Positions 36,317 through 45,132 of a stretch of 64,000 nucleotides of DNA are shown here, one piece after another. The stretch's first letter is position 1, and every line of letters starts with the position of its first letter. A program made the translations under genes and the position numbers. The stretch comes from Saccharopolyspora gloriosae. GTDB lineage: Bacteria > Actinomycetota > Actinomycetes > Mycobacteriales > Pseudonocardiaceae. The notes under the pieces are model-generated. The model was given only the letters and a program-made list of their open reading frames with translations, ran no database searches and was not told the DNA's origin. The DNA is taken from the NCBI RefSeq assembly GCF_022828475.1, contig NZ_CP059557.1:2527470-2591469 (forward strand), written 5' to 3'.

Positions 36317-37414
36317 GTGAGCGTCGATACCGAACAGGGGCGGACCAGCACGCCGGTGGACGTGCGGATCATGACCCGTGCGGAGCTGGCGTTGCACGGG
36401 GTCCGGCTGGACGCCGAGGTCGCGCGGCCCGCCGGCGCAGGGCCCAGCGACGACGGCCACGTCCTCGTCGACGGCGCCGGTGCCGCGTTGCCCACCAACC
36501 CCGCCAGCCCGTACTCGGTCCGCGACGGCCGGGTCTGGCTGGGAGAGGAGGACGTCGGAGTCGAGCTCGACCCGGTGCGCAGGCCCAATTTCTACGACCT
36601 GAGCACCGCCGAAGGCGTGAGTTACGAGCGAATCGCCCGGCTGCACGGCGCTGACGTGCTCGCCACCACCGTGGTGCAGACCTGCATCCGCTACGCCGAA
36701 TCCGACCGCTGCCGCTTCTGCACCATCGAGGAATCGTTGCGCGGTGGCGCCACCGTGGCGGCGAAGACACCTGCGCAGCTGGCCGAGGTGGCCGAGGCGG
36801 CCGTTCGGCTCGACGGGGTGCGGCAGATGGTGATGACCACCGGCACCACCACGGGGCCGGACCGCGGTGCCCGCAACCTGGTGCGCTCGGTGCGCGCGGT
36901 GCTCGCGGCGGTGCCCGGTCTGCCGATCCAGGTGCAGTGCGAACCACCCGGTGAACTCCGCTGGATCGGTGAGCTCAAGGCAGCCGGGGCCACGGCGATC
37001 GGCATTCACGTCGAAGCCCTCGACGAGCGGGTGCGGCGCCGTTGGATGCCCGGGAAGTCGCAGGTTCCGCTGAGCGAGTACGAGGCGGCGTGGGACGAGG
37101 CCGTGCGCGTCTTCGGCCACAACCGGGTGTCCACCTATCTGCTGGTCGGCCTCGGGGAGGACCCTGACGAACTGATCGACGGCGCCGCCGGGCTCATCGA
37201 GCGGGGCGTGTACCCGTTCGTCGTCCCCTTGCGGCCGATGGCGGGCACACTGGCCGCCCGTGACGGCGTTGAGGCGCCCAGCGCCGAGTTGCTGGCCTAC
37301 GTGACGGACGCGGTGGCCGGGCTGCTCAGGCGGGCCGGAATGTCGGGTGCGGATCAGGGCGCGGGGTGTGCGGCTTGCGGTGCCTGCTCGGTGCTGAGGA
37401 CGGCGGGAGGATGA
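36317..37414 (+). CDS. MSMEG_0568 family radical SAM protein (NitD-like)
   Basis: A 365-residue radical SAM protein. The presumed cluster cysteines are Cys123, Cys132 and Cys135 (C-X8-C-X2-C instead of the canonical C-X3-C-X2-C), followed by MVMTTGTTTGPDRG and QVQCEPPGE-type barrel strands. A GIHVEALDE and VSTYLLVGLGED pair follows, and the C terminus has a further CAACGACSV cluster that may bind a second Fe-S centre. GTG 36317 has GGAGG 6 nt upstream. It is a defining Nit1C gene; the reaction is unknown. Its stop overlaps the next start. Confidence 0.93.
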   Translation: MSVDTEQGRTSTPVDVRIMTRAELALHGVRLDAEVARPAGAGPSDDGHVLVDGAGAALPTNPASPYSVRDGRVWLGEEDVGVELDPVRRPNFYDLSTAEGVSYERIARLHGADVLATTVVQTCIRYAESDRCRFCTIEESLRGGATVAAKTPAQLAEVAEAAVRLDGVRQMVMTTGTTTGPDRGARNLVRSVRAVLAAVPGLPIQVQCEPPGELRWIGELKAAGATAIGIHVEALDERVRRRWMPGKSQVPLSEYEAAWDEAVRVFGHNRVSTYLLVGLGEDPDELIDGAAGLIERGVYPFVVPLRPMAGTLAARDGVEAPSAELLAYVTDAVAGLLRRAGMSGADQGAGCAACGACSVLRTAGG

Positions 37415-38865
37415 GTGTGATCGCCTACGAAGAGCTGCTTCCGCCCGGAGGCCCGCCGATGCCGGACGTCCTGTCGCTGCTCGGCGACCGCGCGACCCTG
37501 TCCGGGCAGCCACCGTTTCGAATTGAAGCGGCCGATGGCGGGGCCCTCGCCGCGTACCGACGTCTGCGGCACCAGGTGTTCGTGCGGGAACAGGGCCTCT
37601 TCACCGGAACCGACCGGGATGATCGGGACGATGATCCGCGGACGGTCGTCCTGGTGGCCCGCTCCGCCGATGGCGGCGTGCTCGGGGGAGTCCGGCTCGG
37701 CCCGGCGACCGACGGCCCGGATCTCGGTTGGTGGTACGGCGGAAGACTGGTCGTCGATGGTGCGGTGCGCGGAACGCGCGGCGTGGGTCCGGCGCTGGTG
37801 CGCGCCGCCTGCGCGCACGCCGAGGCCGCCGGTGCGCTGCGGTTCGACGCGACCGTGCAAGTGTGCAACGAGCCGCTGTTCGCACGGCTGGGCTGGGACC
37901 GGGTCCGCGAGGTCGACGTGGCCGGTGTGCCGCACACGTTGATGCGCTGGCCCGTGCGTCGCGTGCACGACCTCGTGGAGGCGACCAAAGCTCCCCTGGG
38001 ACTGCTGCTGGACGCGGCCACCGGGCCTCCTGGCGCATTCGGCGGCACCGGATTCGTGGGTGACGACGGAGCCCCGGTCCCGGGCAGCGATCTGGTGGCG
38101 GCGTGCGACGCGATCGTCCCGGCGATGGTCGAGCGCGACCCGGAGTGGGCCGGTTGGTGCGCGGTGCTGGCCAACGTCAACGACCTCGCCGCGATGGGAG
38201 CGGAACCGGTCGGGCTGCTCGACGCGATCGGTGCCAGGAACACCGCGCACGCCGGCCGCCTGGTCGCCGGGCTGCGGCGTGCTGCGGACGCCTACGGTGG
38301 GATTCCGCTGCTCGGCGGGCACACGCAGCTCGGCGTGCCCGGCTCGTTGTCCGTCACCGCGCTCGGGCGCACCGCCCATCCGGTCCCGGGCGGCGGTGGC
38401 CGCGCGGGACACGAGGTCCGGCTGACCGCGGATCTCGGCGGCGGCTGGCGCCACGGCTACCGCGGTCGGCAGTGGGATTCCACCAGTCACAGGAGCACGC
38501 CAGAACTGCGCGCCATGCTCGGCGCGGTGGCTGCCGCGAGACCGGCGGCGGCCAAGGACGTCTCGATGGCCGGGGTCGTGGGCACCCTGGGCATGCTCGC
38601 CGAAGCCAGCGGGTGCGCAGCAGTACTCGACGTCGCCCGCGTGCCGCGCCCCGCCGGGGCGACGGTGGGCGACTGGCTGACGTGCTTCCACGGCTTCGCG
38701 GTCCTCACCACCGGCGACGCGGGGAGCGACCCGCTGCCGGCGGGGCCCGCCACCGGTGCCACGTGCGGAGAACTGGTGCGGGGCGAGGGAGTCGGGCTGC
38801 GGTGGCCCGACGGCGAGATCACAGCAGCGATCACCACGACGGTGACTGGAATGGGGGATGCATGA
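37411..38865 (+). CDS. Fused GNAT acetyltransferase / AIR-synthase-related protein (MSMEG_0567, NitE-NitF)
   Basis: A 484-residue fusion. Residues about 30-185 are a GNAT N-acetyltransferase (YRRLRHQVFVREQGL, RGTRGVGPALVRAAC). Residues about 190-484 are an AIR-synthase/PurM-like ATP-binding protein related to Sll0787 (ANVNDLAAMGAEPVGLLDAI, PLLGGHTQLG, AKDVSMAGVVGTLGML). Many Nit1C clusters carry these as two genes; the fusion is known in mycobacteria. The combination suggests ATP-dependent activation and acylation of an intermediate. ATG 37411 overlaps the upstream stop (ATGA) with GGGAGG before it. Confidence 0.93.
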   Translation: MSVIAYEELLPPGGPPMPDVLSLLGDRATLSGQPPFRIEAADGGALAAYRRLRHQVFVREQGLFTGTDRDDRDDDPRTVVLVARSADGGVLGGVRLGPATDGPDLGWWYGGRLVVDGAVRGTRGVGPALVRAACAHAEAAGALRFDATVQVCNEPLFARLGWDRVREVDVAGVPHTLMRWPVRRVHDLVEATKAPLGLLLDAATGPPGAFGGTGFVGDDGAPVPGSDLVAACDAIVPAMVERDPEWAGWCAVLANVNDLAAMGAEPVGLLDAIGARNTAHAGRLVAGLRRAADAYGGIPLLGGHTQLGVPGSLSVTALGRTAHPVPGGGGRAGHEVRLTADLGGGWRHGYRGRQWDSTSHRSTPELRAMLGAVAAARPAAAKDVSMAGVVGTLGMLAEASGCAAVLDVARVPRPAGATVGDWLTCFHGFAVLTTGDAGSDPLPAGPATGATCGELVRGEGVGLRWPDGEITAAITTTVTGMGDA

Positions 38866-39707
38866 GCACGTTGCGCCTGGCCGCCGTCGCCGCCGAATTC
38901 GGCCGCGACCTGGAACAGGACTTCCTGATCGTCGAGAAGCTCGTCGAACAGGCCCGGTCCGCGGGTGTCGAGCTGCTGGCCCTGCCGGAGGCATGTCTCG
39001 GCGGTTACCTGCTCGATCTCGACGGCTCCGCCGCCGCCGACCCGGGGCCTCCCGCGCTGGAGCTGGACGGGCCCGAAGTGCGGCGGTTGGCCGCTCTCGC
39101 CGGGAACATGACCGTCGTCGCCGGATACTGTGAGCGGGCCGGGGACCGGAAATTCAACAGTGCGGTCTGCGTCAGCGGCGACGGCGTGCTCGGCAACCAC
39201 CGCAAGGTGCACCAGCCGCTGAGCGAAAACGCCAGCTACGACTCCGGCGACTCCTTCCACGCCTTCGACACGCCTGCCGGACGGCTGGGCATGCTGATCT
39301 GCTACGACAAGGCGTTCCCCGAATCGGCTCGCGCGTTGGCTCTCGACGGTGCCGAGATCGGGGTCTGCGTGTCCGCTTGGCCGGGATCGCGCACCAACGC
39401 CGCGTCGGATCTCGCGCAGGACCGGTGGAAGCGCCGCTTCGACCTGTTCGACCGGGCCAGGGCTTTGGAGAACCAGGTGCTGTGGCTTTCGGCGAACCAG
39501 GCGGGAACCTTCGGTTCGCTGCGCTTCGTCGGCAGCGCCAAGGTCGTCGATCCCGGAGGCGAGGTGCTCGCCGACACCGGGGTCGAAGCAGGGGTCGCGG
39601 TCGCTGACGTCGACGTCGACCGCGCGCTCGAAGCGGCGCGCAGGCACATGGGGCACCTCCGCGACCGGCGGCCCGATGCCTACCTGGCGGGCGCGGGCCT
39701 GTCATGA
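38862..39707 (+). CDS. Nit1C nitrilase (carbon-nitrogen hydrolase), active-site complete
   Basis: A 281-residue nitrilase-superfamily enzyme. The catalytic triad is readable: Glu43 (LPEACLGGY), Lys115 (NHRKVHQP) and Cys147 (GMLICYDKAFPE). The family converts nitriles to acids plus ammonia, and Nit1C members are linked to cyanide assimilation in cyanotrophic bacteria. The substrate here is unproven. It begins at an ATGA overlap with the GNAT/AIR gene and ends in a 4-nt overlap with a paralogue that lacks the Cys. Confidence 0.93.
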   Translation: MSTLRLAAVAAEFGRDLEQDFLIVEKLVEQARSAGVELLALPEACLGGYLLDLDGSAAADPGPPALELDGPEVRRLAALAGNMTVVAGYCERAGDRKFNSAVCVSGDGVLGNHRKVHQPLSENASYDSGDSFHAFDTPAGRLGMLICYDKAFPESARALALDGAEIGVCVSAWPGSRTNAASDLAQDRWKRRFDLFDRARALENQVLWLSANQAGTFGSLRFVGSAKVVDPGGEVLADTGVEAGVAVADVDVDRALEAARRHMGHLRDRRPDAYLAGAGLS

Positions 39708-40540
39708 GCCTGGTCCGCATCGGCGCTGCGGCAGCGCACTTCGGACGTGACCTCGAATTCGACCTGGCTCGCATCGCCAAGCTGATCGACGACGCTCGTC
39801 TGGCCGGTGCCGGGTTGCTGGTCCTGCCCGACGCCGCCCTCGGCGGCTACCTCGCGGAGCTGCGTCACCCCGGCGCGGACGCGCTGCCGCCCGCGCTCGA
39901 TCCCGACTCGCCGATGATCCGGCGAATCGCCTCGCTGGCCGCCGACATGGTGGTGTGCGTCGGCTACTGCGAGGACGGCGGTGACGTGCGCTACAACGCC
40001 GCGGTGTGCGTCAGCGGGGACGGTGTGCTCGGCAGGCACCGCAAGGTGCACCTGCCCGCTGGCGAGACGCAGGTCTACTCGCCGGGTGAGTCCTTCGCGG
40101 CCTGTGACACCCCGATCGGCAGGGTGGGCATGCTCATCGACTACGACAAGACCTTCCCCGAAGCCGCGCGGTCGTTGGCCCTGGATGGTGCGGAGGTGCT
40201 GGCCTGTCTATCGGCTTGGCCGACCAGCATCACCAATCGCGCACCGCGAATGGCCCAGGACCGCCAGGCCAAGCTCTTCGACCTCTACGACCAGACGCGC
40301 GCGGCGGAGAACCAGGTCGTGCTCGCTTCGTCTAACCAGACGGGGACCACGGGTGCTATGCGGTTCTTGGGCCAGGCGAAGGTCGTCGGACCCGGCGGGG
40401 ACGTCCTGGCCCGCACCTGGTCCAAAGCAGGGCTCGCCATCGCCGAGGTGGATGTGGCAGCTGAAATCGAACGTGCCCGGCGAGTGCTGCACCACTTGGG
40501 CGAGCTGCGGCCGTCATCCTACCGCGGGGGTGGCAGGTGA
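39704..40540 (+). CDS. Nitrilase-fold paralogue lacking catalytic Cys and Glu
   Basis: A 278-residue protein aligning end to end with the preceding nitrilase. The catalytic positions differ: Glu is replaced by Asp43 (LPDAALGGY) and Cys by Asp146 (GMLIDYDKTFPE); the Lys is kept (RHRKVHLP, Lys114). It cannot form the thioimidate intermediate as canonical nitrilases do. It may be a structural partner of the active copy, since nitrilases assemble into oligomers, or it may bind a product. The reading frame is intact, with 4-nt overlaps on both sides. Confidence 0.88.
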   Translation: MSLVRIGAAAAHFGRDLEFDLARIAKLIDDARLAGAGLLVLPDAALGGYLAELRHPGADALPPALDPDSPMIRRIASLAADMVVCVGYCEDGGDVRYNAAVCVSGDGVLGRHRKVHLPAGETQVYSPGESFAACDTPIGRVGMLIDYDKTFPEAARSLALDGAEVLACLSAWPTSITNRAPRMAQDRQAKLFDLYDQTRAAENQVVLASSNQTGTTGAMRFLGQAKVVGPGGDVLARTWSKAGLAIAEVDVAAEIERARRVLHHLGELRPSSYRGGGR

Positions 40541-41622
40541 AGATCGCGTTGGTGAGCTACTCGACCAAACCGCGTGGCGGTGTGGTGCACACGCTGGCAC
40601 TGGCCGAAGCGCTGGCGGCAGCAGGCGAGGATGTGGCGGTCTGGACCTTGGGACGCGGCGGTGACACCGGATTCTTCCGGCCGGTCCACGACACCGTCGA
40701 GGTGCGGATCGTTCCGTTTCCCGACCGGCCGGGCGGCGAAACGGTGGGCGAGCGGGTGCTGCGCTCGATCGAGGCGCTCGGTGCGGCGTTCACCCCGCAC
40801 GAGTACGACGTGGTGCACGCCCAGGACTGCATCAGCGCGAACGCGGTCGGCAACTGCGTGCGCACGGTGCACCACATCGACCACTTCAGCACACCGGAGC
40901 TGGCAGCCTGCCACGAGCGCGCCATCGTCACCCCGCACTCGCACGTCTGCGTCTCGCGCTCGGTCGCTGACGAGCTGAGTGCGGGATGGGGCGTTGATGC
41001 CGAGGTGATCCCGAACGGGGTCGCCTACGAGCGGTTCGCCGATACCACCGAGCAGGAAAGGCGGTACTGGACCGACAGGCTGGGCCGCTACGTGCTCACC
41101 GTCGGCGGTATCGAGCCGCGCAAGGGGTCGTTGGATCTGTTGGAGGTATACGCGTTGCTGCGCGAGCAGCAACCCGATGTCGCACTGGTCATCGCAGGCG
41201 GCGAAACCCTCTTCGACTACCGCGAATATCGGCGGCGCTGGGAGGACCGCGCGGCGGAGCTCGGCGTCGAACCGGTGGTGCTGGGGCCCGTCGCCGAGCA
41301 CGAACTTCCCGGACTGGTCGCCGCCGCGAGCTCCTTCGCTTTCCCGTCCACCAAGGAGGGATTCGGATTGGCCGCGATGGAGGCGTTGGCGGCCGGAACT
41401 CCATTGGTAGTGCGAGAGCTGCCGGTGCTGAGGGAGGTCTTCGGTGCCGCGGCCCGCTTCGCCGACGGGGCGGAGTCCTTCGCGGCCGAGCTCGCGGCCG
41501 CGCTGGCCGATGACGACCTGAATCGCCGGGAGGCCGGGCGAACGCTGGCCGCCGCGCACACGTGGCAGACAGCAGCTGAGCGCCACATCGCGTTCTACCG
41601 CTCCCTTCTGTGCGGGCTGTGA
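40537..41622 (+). CDS. MSMEG_0565 family glycosyltransferase (GT4-like)
   Basis: A 361-residue GT-B glycosyltransferase. It opens with ALVSYSTKPRGGVVHTLALAEAL, and the C-terminal domain shows VLTVGGIEPRKGS, VLGPVAEHELPGLVAAASSFAFPSTKEGFG-type UDP-sugar-binding pieces and the E-X7-E-like EGFGLAAMEALAAGTP. It is the terminal gene of the Nit1C operon in several actinobacteria. The acceptor is unknown; glycosylation of the pathway product is possible. The start overlaps the upstream stop by 4 nt. Confidence 0.9.
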   Translation: MKIALVSYSTKPRGGVVHTLALAEALAAAGEDVAVWTLGRGGDTGFFRPVHDTVEVRIVPFPDRPGGETVGERVLRSIEALGAAFTPHEYDVVHAQDCISANAVGNCVRTVHHIDHFSTPELAACHERAIVTPHSHVCVSRSVADELSAGWGVDAEVIPNGVAYERFADTTEQERRYWTDRLGRYVLTVGGIEPRKGSLDLLEVYALLREQQPDVALVIAGGETLFDYREYRRRWEDRAAELGVEPVVLGPVAEHELPGLVAAASSFAFPSTKEGFGLAAMEALAAGTPLVVRELPVLREVFGAAARFADGAESFAAELAAALADDDLNRREAGRTLAAAHTWQTAAERHIAFYRSLLCGL

Positions 41623-41957
41623 GCGGACGCCGGACACGCGGAATCGCGAGCGTGTGCGGTCCCAGCGCGGAACCATTGTTCAAGATCATAGGTAACGGAG
41701 CCGAATAACTGGGTAGAGCATCGCGAAACTGCTCAGAGGACGGAACGTCGAGCGGCCCTCGTAACGGTCGATTCCGACATGCTTCGCCTCGTTGCATAAG
41801 CATGCGCAGACCACGGACTCTGCTCCTTCCAACTTGCAAACCGGTTCACACGGCGTCAACGAGGGGAGGCGGTCTCACAGGTCGAGGATCAACCGCGGTG
41901 AACACGACCGTGAGCAGCAGGGCTTCATCACTTCGTTCGTGGCCTTTTCCTGCGGTG

Positions 41958-42164
41958 TCAGGTAAGAGTCGCGGTGGTCGGGCTCGCCTTCGAGGGTAGG
42001 GCGTCGGCGGTTTCGGTGAGGGTGTGGCTGATGTCGTCGGGGTCGTCGTTGATGCGTGTGCAGGCTTCGAGGAGTTCGTCGAGGTGGGTGCAGTTGAGGA
42101 TGGCGTCGGCGAGTTCGGAGTCGGTCGTGGTGTGCAGGAGGGTGGCGAGTGTGGTCGCGTCCAT
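41958..42164 (-). CDS. Small hypothetical protein, strong codon bias
   Basis: A 68-residue acidic protein rich in Thr, Asp and Ala with leucine-rich helices (LADAILNCTHLDELLEACTRI). Almost every codon ends in C or G, the strongest coding signal in this interval, so I treat it as real despite the lack of a clear ribosome site before the ATG at 42164. No family recognised. Upstream, on the same strand, lies the degenerate CRISPR-like array. Confidence 0.5.
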   Translation of the reverse strand: MDATTLATLLHTTTDSELADAILNCTHLDELLEACTRINDDPDDISHTLTETADALPSKASPTTATLT

Positions 42165-42336
42165 GTGGTGATGCTGTGGGTTGAGGAGTGGCGCGTGGAG
42201 CGTGTGAGTGTGGGTGTGCGTGCCCGGTTGGACTAGCCTGTGACTTCTTTTCTAGCTCGGGAAGTTGCCGCGTCCCGCGTTTCTTCACCGGGTCGGTTTC
42301 TGGCTTGTGCGGTCGAGCGACGATGCTCTATCCGCC

Positions 42337-42603
42337 GTGTTCGAGCCCCGCATTCGCGGGGCCGACTCCGCACCAGCCGGTGATCCACCGGTGTATAAGG
42401 GAATATCCCCGTGTGCGGGGACTGACGGACTCGTACCGGGCGGCCGGGGAACTGTGGAACAACCCCACATGCGCGGAGCCGACCACGGTGGTCTTTTCCA
42501 GGTCCACCGGTATCTGGAACACCCCGTATGCGCGGAGCCGACGAGGCCGACCGCCTGCTGCAACAGCATCTGCCGGAAACACCCCCGCGTGCGCGGGACT
42601 GAC
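42337..42603 (+). CRISPR. Degenerate type I-E-like CRISPR array, five repeats
   Basis: Five repeat-like units end at 42366, 42426, 42483, 42542 and 42603, a spacing of 57 to 61 nt, which suits 29-30-nt repeats plus 27-31-nt spacers. Each unit is about 29 nt with a CCCCG-X-TGCGCGGGG-like hairpin followed by the GCCGAC or ACTGAC tail seen in actinobacterial I-E repeats. The stems in units 3 and 4 carry mismatches. The units differ from each other at up to a third of positions, so the array is decayed. No cas gene is present in the window. Confidence 0.65.
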
Positions 42604-42649
42604 CGACCTCACCATCGAACTCGATCTCGACTGACGTTCTCCGGCTCGG

Positions 42650-42678
42650 CCCCTCTGCGGTCTGGGCCCGCAGAGGGG
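42650..42678. terminator. Hairpin after the CRISPR-like array
   Basis: CCCCTCTGCGG and CCGCAGAGGGG form an 11-bp perfect stem with a 7-nt loop. It could end transcription of the array or of the small reading frames around it. Confidence 0.5.
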
Positions 42679-42788
42679 TATCATGTCCCGTTTCGCATCA
42701 GCTTCACGGAGCGATGCGGCTGAACGCAGGTCCCGTCTCACCTTCCGGCCACCGGATTCGTTGTCGTTGCCGAGGCCCTTCAGCAGCT

Positions 42789-43010
42789 TCAGCGCGGCTG
42801 GCTGAGCGACCCTGGGCATGGGCGGAGCAGGCGCTGGAGGCCGTCTTCGCTGAAGAGATTGAGACAGTTGACCTCCAGCAGGCCGAGTGTGGGCTGGACG
42901 ATGCGCTTGCGGTCGTTGCGACGGAACGCGACGTCGTGATCGGCCCAGAGCGTGGTGGCCGCGGGTGTGCGGGACGTCGAGGGCCACCGGCTACCAGATG
43001 GAGGAACTGG
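42789..43010 (-). pseudogene. Remnant of a MmyB-type HTH regulator
   Basis: The minus strand reads WADHDVAFRRNDRKRIVQP followed by LGLLEVNCLNLFSEDGLQRLL. This matches the ligand-binding domain (MmyB-like) of actinobacterial XRE regulators. The usual next block (aromatic pair and AAEKL helix) is not in frame, although a nearby frame shows LKLLKGLGNDNESGG. The HTH domain upstream is missing. It is a 3' fragment with a frameshift. Confidence 0.6.
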
Positions 43011-43214
43011 CACTTTCCGCGATCGACACTGTCACGCTGAAGATGGACTTCGAGGACGGCGCCCATCACGAGGACGTCGTGGCGACGGTGGCGCCGTCGC
43101 AGGGCTTCAGATGCCAGACCGCGGCAACGACGACCACATCGCCGTAGCCAGCTGGGTTCTGGACAGCCTGGTGAACGGAGGGACGAACCGGGGGGCCGGA
43201 GTGAAACACCGAGT

Positions 43215-43250
43215 GAGCGGGCCGTGCTCAGGTGTGAGCACGGCCCGCTC
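43215..43250 (-). terminator. Strong hairpin downstream of etfA
   Basis: Positions 43215-43230 and 43235-43250 form a perfect 16-bp GC-rich stem with a GGTG loop, 6 nt after the etfA stop on the minus strand. It is the likely end of the etfBA transcript. Confidence 0.85.
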
Positions 43251-43255
43251 GGGGT

Positions 43256-44206
43256 TCAGCTCCCGCGTGTGGTGACCTCTTCGGCGAGCTGCGGGGCGAC
43301 CTTGAACAGGTCGCCCACGACGCCGTAGTCGGCGATCTCGAATATTGGCGCTTCGGCGTCCTTGTTCACCGCGACGATCGTCTTGGAGGTCTGCATGCCC
43401 GCCCGGTGCTGGATCGCACCGGAGATGCCCAGGGCGATGTAGAGCTGCGGCGAGACAGTCTTGCCGGTCTGACCGACCTGGAACTGGTGCGGGTAGTAGC
43501 CCGAGTCGACGGCCGCTCGCGACGCACCCACGGCCGCGCCGAGGGTGTCGGCCAGCTTCTCGACGACCTCGAACTTGTCGGCCGAGCCGACACCGCGACC
43601 ACCGGAGACCACGACGCTGGCCTCGGTGAGCTCGGGACGGTCGCCGGCCTCGGCCGGCTGACGGCCGGTGATCTTGGCACCGGAGGACGCCGGAACCTCG
43701 ACCTGCTCGATCGCGGCGGCACCCGAGGCCTGCTCGGCCTCGACGGAGCCGGGCAGCACGGTGACGACCGGGGTGCCCTTGGTGACCTTCGCCTTGGCGT
43801 CGTAGGTGCCACCGAACAGCGAGTGCGACGCCACGCCCGAACCGTCGATGTCCGCGACCTCCGACAGCAGACCGGCCTCCAGGCGGATCGCCAGTCGCCC
43901 GGCGACCTCCTTGCCGTCGACCGACGCCGGAATCAGCACCGCCGCCGGGTTCGCTGAACCCGCCAGCGTGGCCAGCACGTCGACCTGTGGCGTCACCAGG
44001 TACTGCGCGGCGTCCGCGGACTCGGCCGCGTAGACCTTCGCCGCACCGTAGGAGCCCAGGGCCTCCGACAGCTTGTCCGACGTGCCCGGCTCACCGACGA
44101 CGACCGCCGACGGCTCACCGATGCGACGTGCTGCGGTTAGCAGCTCGTAGGTGACCTTCTTGACCTCGCCGTCCACGCGATCGACGAGGACCAGAACCTC
44201 AGCCAT
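43256..44206 (-). CDS. etfA: Electron transfer flavoprotein subunit alpha
   Basis: A 316-residue FixB/EtfA protein. The C-terminal FAD-binding domain is clear: [21 protein letters not shown] at about residues 197-217, [12 protein letters not shown]-type sequence, [19 protein letters not shown] and [22 protein letters not shown] near the end. With EtfB it passes electrons from acyl-CoA dehydrogenases to the respiratory chain. It follows etfB by 33 nt. It probably serves the acyl-CoA dehydrogenase at 50416 among others, but it is a housekeeping gene with typical host codon use. Confidence 0.97.
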   Translation of the reverse strand: MAEVLVLVDRVDGEVKKVTYELLTAARRIGEPSAVVVGEPGTSDKLSEALGSYGAAKVYAAESADAAQYLVTPQVDVLATLAGSANPAAVLIPASVDGKEVAGRLAIRLEAGLLSEVADIDGSGVASHSLFGGTYDAKAKVTKGTPVVTVLPGSVEAEQASGAAAIEQVEVPASSGAKITGRQPAEAGDRPELTEASVVVSGGRGVGSADKFEVVEKLADTLGAAVGASRAAVDSGYYPHQFQVGQTGKTVSPQLYIALGISGAIQHRAGMQTSKTIVAVNKDAEAPIFEIADYGVVGDLFKVAPQLAEEVTTRGS

Positions 44207-44239
44207 GAATCAATGCCTCCTCGAAAACCGTGAACGCCT

Positions 44240-45022
44240 TTACAGCAGCCTCTCGCCGGCCAGGAACTCAGCGACGCCCACGCCGCCTTCTCCCTCCTCG
44301 GTGACCTTCACGCCGCCGGACTTCGGCGGCTTCGGAGCGGACTCGACGACCTGGGAGCAGGCGTTGGCCAGGCCCACCTCGGAGGCGTCGATACCCGCGT
44401 CGGCCAGCGACAGTGCGCTCACCGGCTTCTTCTTCGCAGCCATGATGCCCTTGAACGACGGGTATCGCGGCTCGTTGATCTTCTCCGTCACCGACACGAC
44501 AGCTGGTAGACCCGACTCGACGGTCAGGATGCCTGCGTCGGTCTCACGCTCGACCTTCACCGCGAAGCCGTCGGTGGAGACCTTGCGCGCGAAGGTCAGC
44601 TGCGGCCAGCCGAGCACCTCGGCGACCATGGCCGGCACCGCGCCGGAGCCACCGTCGGTCGCCTCGTTGCCCGCGATCACCAGCTCAACATCCTCAACGG
44701 TGCCGATGACCTTCGCCAGCGCCTTCGCGGTGGCCGGGGCATCCGTGCCGTGCAACGCCTCATCGGCCAGATGCACCGCCTTGTCCGCACCCATCGAGAG
44801 CGCCTTGCGGATGGCATCCGTGGCGCGATCGGGACCCATGCACACGACGGTCACTTCGCCGCCCTGGGCCTCCTTGATCAACAGCGCCTCCTCCACAGCG
44901 CGCTCGTTGATTTCATCCAACACGGCATCTGCGGACGCACGGTCCAACGTGTGATCCGCAGCAGCCAATTTCCGTTCGGAGTACGTGTCGGGCACCTGCT
45001 TAACCAACACAACAACATTCAT
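44240..45022 (-). CDS. etfB: Electron transfer flavoprotein subunit beta
   Basis: A 260-residue FixA/EtfB protein that begins MNVVVLVKQVPDTYSERKL, contains the AMP-binding region around VVCMGPDRATDAIRKALSMGAD and the ETF beta signature near VLGWPQLTFARKV. ATG 45022 is chosen because homology begins there; a five-codon extension is unsupported. It is the first gene of the etfBA pair; the upstream 110 nt hold its promoter region and separate it from the aldehyde dehydrogenase. Confidence 0.97.
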   Translation of the reverse strand: MNVVVLVKQVPDTYSERKLAAADHTLDRASADAVLDEINERAVEEALLIKEAQGGEVTVVCMGPDRATDAIRKALSMGADKAVHLADEALHGTDAPATAKALAKVIGTVEDVELVIAGNEATDGGSGAVPAMVAEVLGWPQLTFARKVSTDGFAVKVERETDAGILTVESGLPAVVSVTEKINEPRYPSFKGIMAAKKKPVSALSLADAGIDASEVGLANACSQVVESAPKPPKSGGVKVTEEGEGGVGVAEFLAGERLL

Positions 45023-45132
45023 GACCGTCGGTGGCACTTTCTAGTGAGAGAGTATTTCCAAAGGCGTAAAGTAGTCGTTACGCGTCGGTTATAACGTGTG
45101 GGCGTGATCTCCGCGAGGGTGCAGCTTTGCGA

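Noticed and set aside
42887-43147. Plus-strand frame opposite the MmyB-type remnant
   Set aside because: It contains a plausible-looking helix (MEELALSAIDTVTLKMDFED) but no recognised family, and the frame is not continued.
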